A stretch of DNA of 64,000 bases from CAZWVA01 sp964636885 (GTDB lineage Bacteria; Desulfobacterota_D; UBA1144; Nemesobacterales; CSP1-2): NCBI GenBank assembly GCA_964636885.1, contig CAZWVA010000005.1:9057-73056 (forward strand), written 5' to 3'. Positions 60,727 through 64,000 of the stretch are shown one piece after another. How positions within the stretch are numbered: the first letter of the stretch is position 1; each line of letters starts with the position of its first letter. Under the pieces are notes generated by a model that did no database searches, was not told where the DNA came from, and was given only the letters and a program-made list of their open reading frames with translations. The translations under genes were made by a program, and so were the position numbers.

Positions 60727-61014
60727 TTGAAGGGTACTATCGGCGTTATCTTTATAACTGTCGTCTTTACGGTTTCTCTTTCGGGTTTTCGGTTGGCCAA
60801 GGCATGGGAGGGGAAGGATGCAATGGCCACCGGGATAATGCTTGCCGAGGAAAGCCAAGAGGAGGAAAGCGATACGGAGGACTCCGATCAAGCCGAGGAA
60901 TCAGATAACGGTGTATATGACGACTATGGTGATACGGAGGATAACGGATCTCAGGAAGAGCAGCCTGATGAAAGCGATGAGCCCGCCGAATCTGAACAAC
61001 CGGATGTGGATTAG
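60727..61014 (+). CDS. small acidic exported peptide
   Basis: 95 residues from TTG, with aaaggagg seven bases before it. Signal-peptide-like segment at 3-25, cleavable near AKAWEG. The mature ~65 residues are almost half Asp/Glu (EESQEEESDTEDSDQAEESD onward), with no Cys. Such tails may bind cations or cell-surface partners. Own promoter at 60664. Compare the acidic peptide at 41282. Confidence 0.68.
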   Translation: MKGTIGVIFITVVFTVSLSGFRLAKAWEGKDAMATGIMLAEESQEEESDTEDSDQAEESDNGVYDDYGDTEDNGSQEEQPDESDEPAESEQPDVD

Positions 61015-61082
61015 GATACAGTTGGCCGTAAAGAAACCGGCGATCTTTATACATACAACCCTGGATCGGGGAAGGGTAAGGA

Positions 61083-63056
61083 ATGGAAGAGATTAGAACC
61101 ACCAAAAAGAGGAAAGGGAACCTTGGAGAGGCGAGGTCTCTTGGGCCTGTCCTAAACCTGGAGGAGCACGTGAGGCCTGACTGGTGGCGGCTCATATTTA
61201 ACGCCACCTATCTCAAAACGGACGCCGATGTGGTGGACGACTATCGTATAACAAAGAAAGAGGTCGATCTCTTCTCAGAGATCCTTGGACTGTCACCCAA
61301 GGACAGGATTCTGGATCTATGCTGTGGACAGGGGCGTCATCTAATAGAATTGGCGAGGCGGGGATTTCAGGACATAGACGGTCTGGACCGTTCTCACTAC
61401 CTGATTCAGAAAGCAAAGGCCCTGGCAAAGAAGGAGGGGCTCAATATCAAATTCAGGGAAGGAGACGCAAGAAAACTCCCCTATCTTTCCGACACCCTAG
61501 ACGTGGTGACTATTCTGGCAAATAGCTTTGGGTATTTTGAAACCGTCCAGGATGATCTAAGGGTCTTAAGGGAGGTTTTCCGGGTTCTTAAGCCCTGGGG
61601 AAGACTCCTCATAGATGTAACAGACGGCGAGTACCTGAGGGAGAATTTCCAGCGCCGTTCCTGGGAGTGGATAGATAAAAAACACTTCGTCTGCAGGGAA
61701 CGCTCCCTTTCAGTTGATGGCCAGCGCCTCATATCGCGCGAGGTGATTACCCATGTTGAGAAGGGAGTGATCGCTGATCAGTTCTATGCCGAAAGGCTCT
61801 ACACACGTGATAGCCTGAGGGAGCTTCTTAGAACGGCGGGGTTTAGCGATATAACTTTTCACGGCGAGATATCCTCTGATTCTCAGCGGAATCAGGACCT
61901 GGGGATGATGGAAAAACGGATTATCGTAACGGCTGTTGTGAGAAAGGAGTGGGCCTCCGTAAAGAGGAGAAGGGACACGGTAAGAAACATCGTCGTAACC
62001 CTTGGAGATCCTTCCAAACCGGATCCTCTAAAACCCCTTGGTGTATTCGACGACGACGACTTCTATACGATCGATCAACTCAAAAGCGCCTTAAGGGAAC
62101 TGGAGCGGAAAAGCAACTACCATTTCACGTATCTCACCAATCACGATACGTTCATTCAGGATCTAATAAGCCTTAAAGAGAAGGGGAAGGTCGATCTCGT
62201 TTTTAACCTCTGCGACGAGGGTTATTACAACGAGGCGTCAAAAGAGCTTCACGTTCCCGCCCTACTCGACATATTGAAGATCCCCTATACGGGTGCCGGA
62301 CCCCAGTGTCTCGCCTTTTGCTATGACAAATCCCTCGTGCGTGGTATCGCAAAGGAGATGGGGATCCCCGTGCCCGAGGCCTTCTTCATAAAGCCTGAGG
62401 ATACGGCCTTTGAACTCACCTTCGGTTTTCCCGTCATCGTAAAACCAAACTTTGGGGACTCTAGCTTCGGCATTACGAGTAGGAGCGTTTCCTATAGCGT
62501 CGAGGAGCTCACAAATGCGATCTCCGAGATCAGGGAGAAATTCGGCTATGATAAACCCCTTCTCGTCGAGGAGTTCCTGACTGGAAGCGATCTAAGCGTT
62601 GGTATAATCGGTAACACGCTTGAATCCTATACGGTCCTTCCCATTACCGAAGAGGACTACTCGATGCTTCCACCTGAGCTTCCCAGGATATGTGGGTACG
62701 AGGCAAAGTGGCTTCCCGAATCCCCGTACTGGAACATCAAATCGGTTCCCGCTCGGCTCGAAGAGAATACGGAGAAGTTCATCATCGAATGCTGTCTTAA
62801 GCTGTTTGAGAGGCTGGAGTGCAGGGATTACTGCAGATTCGATTGGAGGCTGAGCTCCAAGGGCAAACCAAAACTCCTTGAGGTGAATCCGAATCCTGGA
62901 TGGGTCTGGGATGGACACCTGGCAAAGATGGCGGCTCATATGGGGATCAGTTATCCTCAGATGCTCAAGATGATCCTCCAGGCAGCAGAGCGTAGGTTAA
63001 AGCTTCTGGAAGAGATGGAGCCTGAGAAAAGCCTGATGGTAGAGACGAAGATTTAG
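61083..63056 (+). CDS. SAM methyltransferase-ATP-grasp (D-Ala-D-Ala-ligase-like) fusion
   Basis: 657 residues. The N-terminal class I methyltransferase (about 60-270) has RILDLCCGQGRHLIELA and LKPWGRLLIDVTDG. The C-terminal ATP-grasp domain (about 300-640) reads like a D-Ala-D-Ala ligase: VTLGDP start, VFNLCDEGYYNEAS, IPYTGAGPQCLAFCYDKSL, PVIVKPNFGDSSFGI, VEEFLTGSDLSVGI, and EVNPNPGW with the metal ligand. It could join amino acids and methylate the product, or handle a peptide tailoring step. Alone next to glgE; no biosynthetic cluster is in view. Confidence 0.82.
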   Translation: MEEIRTTKKRKGNLGEARSLGPVLNLEEHVRPDWWRLIFNATYLKTDADVVDDYRITKKEVDLFSEILGLSPKDRILDLCCGQGRHLIELARRGFQDIDGLDRSHYLIQKAKALAKKEGLNIKFREGDARKLPYLSDTLDVVTILANSFGYFETVQDDLRVLREVFRVLKPWGRLLIDVTDGEYLRENFQRRSWEWIDKKHFVCRERSLSVDGQRLISREVITHVEKGVIADQFYAERLYTRDSLRELLRTAGFSDITFHGEISSDSQRNQDLGMMEKRIIVTAVVRKEWASVKRRRDTVRNIVVTLGDPSKPDPLKPLGVFDDDDFYTIDQLKSALRELERKSNYHFTYLTNHDTFIQDLISLKEKGKVDLVFNLCDEGYYNEASKELHVPALLDILKIPYTGAGPQCLAFCYDKSLVRGIAKEMGIPVPEAFFIKPEDTAFELTFGFPVIVKPNFGDSSFGITSRSVSYSVEELTNAISEIREKFGYDKPLLVEEFLTGSDLSVGIIGNTLESYTVLPITEEDYSMLPPELPRICGYEAKWLPESPYWNIKSVPARLEENTEKFIIECCLKLFERLECRDYCRFDWRLSSKGKPKLLEVNPNPGWVWDGHLAKMAAHMGISYPQMLKMILQAAERRLKLLEEMEPEKSLMVETKI

Positions 63057-63279
63057 GACCGTGGCCTATACCTCTAGTAGACGTTGCTGGACGGTCTTTC
63101 AGCTTAAGAATGAATCGGGCTTTGGTATCTCCTAAAAGTTTGGTATCCTTTTTTCAAACTATAGACGAAGGCTCTTTGTAGAACCGGTAGTGCCGCTTAA
63201 CTACCGCCATCTATAAGAACGGGTTTCATGACAGTGGGTTATGAAATTCGCTTTGTTTTCTAGGCACGCCTAGATCATC

Positions 63280-64000
63280 ATGGATGAGGAAAGGAAAAGG
63301 GTCGTAATTGAAAATGTAAAGCCCGAGATAGACTGTGGTCGCTTCCCAATAAAGAGGGTAGTTGGAGAAAGGGTCATAGTCGAGGCCGATGTCTTCTCCG
63401 ACGGGCACGATTCTACCTCCGCAGTGCTCCTATACAGAAGGGAAGGAAACAAGAAATGGAAGGAGTCACACATGGACCTTATCGAAAACGACAGGTGGAG
63501 GGGGGAGTTTATACCGGAGGAGGTCGGGGTTTATCTATACACGATCGAGGGTTGGGTTAACCGTTTCATAAGCTGGCAGAGGGATCTAAGGAAGAGATTC
63601 GAGGCCGGTCAGGATTTATCTGTTGATATACTCATAGGGGTCCGTTATATCGAGGGGGTGTTAAAGAGGATCTCAAACGGCAAGGACAGGGAAAGACTCT
63701 TGGGGCTTATCGAGGTTCTTAAGAGGGAAGGGGATTTGGGGAGAATCATATCCATCGCCCTAGGTGAGGAGCTTACGGAGCTTATGGATAGATACCCGGA
63801 CAAGGGGTTTTCTTCACGATACGAAAAGGAACTCGCGGTCATTGTGGATAGGAAAAAGGCCCTTTTTAGCACATGGTACGAACGGTTTCCGAGGTCCTGC
63901 TCTCCGGAGCCCGGAAGGCACGGGACGTTTAGAGACCTGGAGAGTCTTCTTCCAGAGATAGCGAGGATGGGTTTTGATGTTCTATACCTTCCTCCAATCC
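63280..64000 (+). CDS. glgE: GlgE-type maltosyltransferase, N-terminal part (runs off the window)
   Basis: Starts at ATG 63280, the first start after an in-frame TAG at 63271, and runs past the right edge (about 240 residues visible). The visible part has the family's N-terminal region: KPEIDCGRFPIKRVVGERV, then HMDLIENDRWRGEFIPEEVG with IEGWVNRFISWQRDLRKRF, and the start of the GH13 part, STWYERFPRS and GFDVLYLPPI. The enzyme builds alpha-1,4-glucan from maltose-1-phosphate. No other glycogen or trehalose gene is seen in the window. Confidence 0.9.
   Translation, partial: MDEERKRVVIENVKPEIDCGRFPIKRVVGERVIVEADVFSDGHDSTSAVLLYRREGNKKWKESHMDLIENDRWRGEFIPEEVGVYLYTIEGWVNRFISWQRDLRKRFEAGQDLSVDILIGVRYIEGVLKRISNGKDRERLLGLIEVLKREGDLGRIISIALGEELTELMDRYPDKGFSSRYEKELAVIVDRKKALFSTWYERFPRSCSPEPGRHGTFRDLESLLPEIARMGFDVLYLPPI

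Noticed and set aside
1..64000. CRISPR array or prophage
   Set aside because: No direct-repeat arrays and no phage structural or integrase genes are visible; the only mobile DNA is the IS256 and RHS debris.

Overview
The window looks like part of a metagenome-assembled genome of a diderm (Gram-negative-type) bacterium, most like the deltaproteobacterial lineages in the broad sense. It has a type IV pilus secretin, several lipoproteins, an OmpA-family protein, a septal RlpA and a Fur-type operator of the deltaproteobacterial form. Core genes have moderate G+C and use AGG/AGA for Arg and ATA for Ile heavily. Three runs of N (10513-10554, 19376-19454, 54456-54465) mark scaffold gaps; two of them break a gene and carry the wrong length to keep frame. 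The phylum cannot be fixed from this sequence alone.

Layout. 0-4 kb: end of a pil operon (pilP end, pilQ) and two Ig-like lipoproteins. 4-12 kb: carbon metabolism, with an aldehyde dehydrogenase, a TetR regulator, an acyl-CoA dehydrogenase and a split methylmalonyl-CoA mutase. Two palindromic operators flank the dehydrogenase promoter, and a compositionally foreign, possibly aegerolysin-like gene lies between regulator and target. 12-20 kb: RNase R, a subtilisin-fold protease with an unusual active site and a C-terminal sorting-like tail, an aldolase-like protein lacking the Schiff-base lysine, tRNA-Ser(CGA), and a helicase of the DinG/XPD type fused to a JAMM domain. 20-24 kb: accessory island with a MvaI/BcnI-type restriction-modification pair, a degenerate IS256-family element, a second transposase relic and an RHS relic. 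24-32 kb: MltD-like transglycosylase, Ogg2-type glycosylase, an LCCL/PAN exported protein, and cobamide (cobS, cbiR-like, cobU, cobT) and queuosine-precursor (queE, queC) genes. 32-41 kb: a Fur-box-controlled cytochrome c-FTR1 iron permease, NUDIX hydrolase, radical SAM protein, enoyl-CoA isomerase, cytochrome c, tRNA-Ser(GGA), SRP RNA, dnaX-ybaB-recR and a MaoC-type hydratase.

41-49 kb is the most interesting region. It holds a cluster of small exported envelope proteins (acidic-tail peptide, coiled-coil lipoprotein, CpoB-like lipoprotein, RlpA, LysM protein) next to an NtrB/NtrC-like two-component system. Three sigma-54 promoters (before the LysM gene, the coiled-coil lipoprotein and the kinase itself) each have a pair of TGTG-N8-CACA-type palindromes 85-95 bases upstream. 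This reads as a small autoregulated sigma-54 envelope regulon with its activator, enhancer sites and targets all in view.

49-64 kb: a membrane-bound spermidine-synthase-like protein, a MoeB/ThiF-rhodanese fusion, a DUF4159-type protein, a cold-shock protein, a class V aminotransferase, a radical SAM protein, an OmpA-family pair, an MscS channel, a diadenylate cyclase fused to a YbbR domain, an acidic exported peptide, a methyltransferase-ATP-grasp fusion and the start of glgE.
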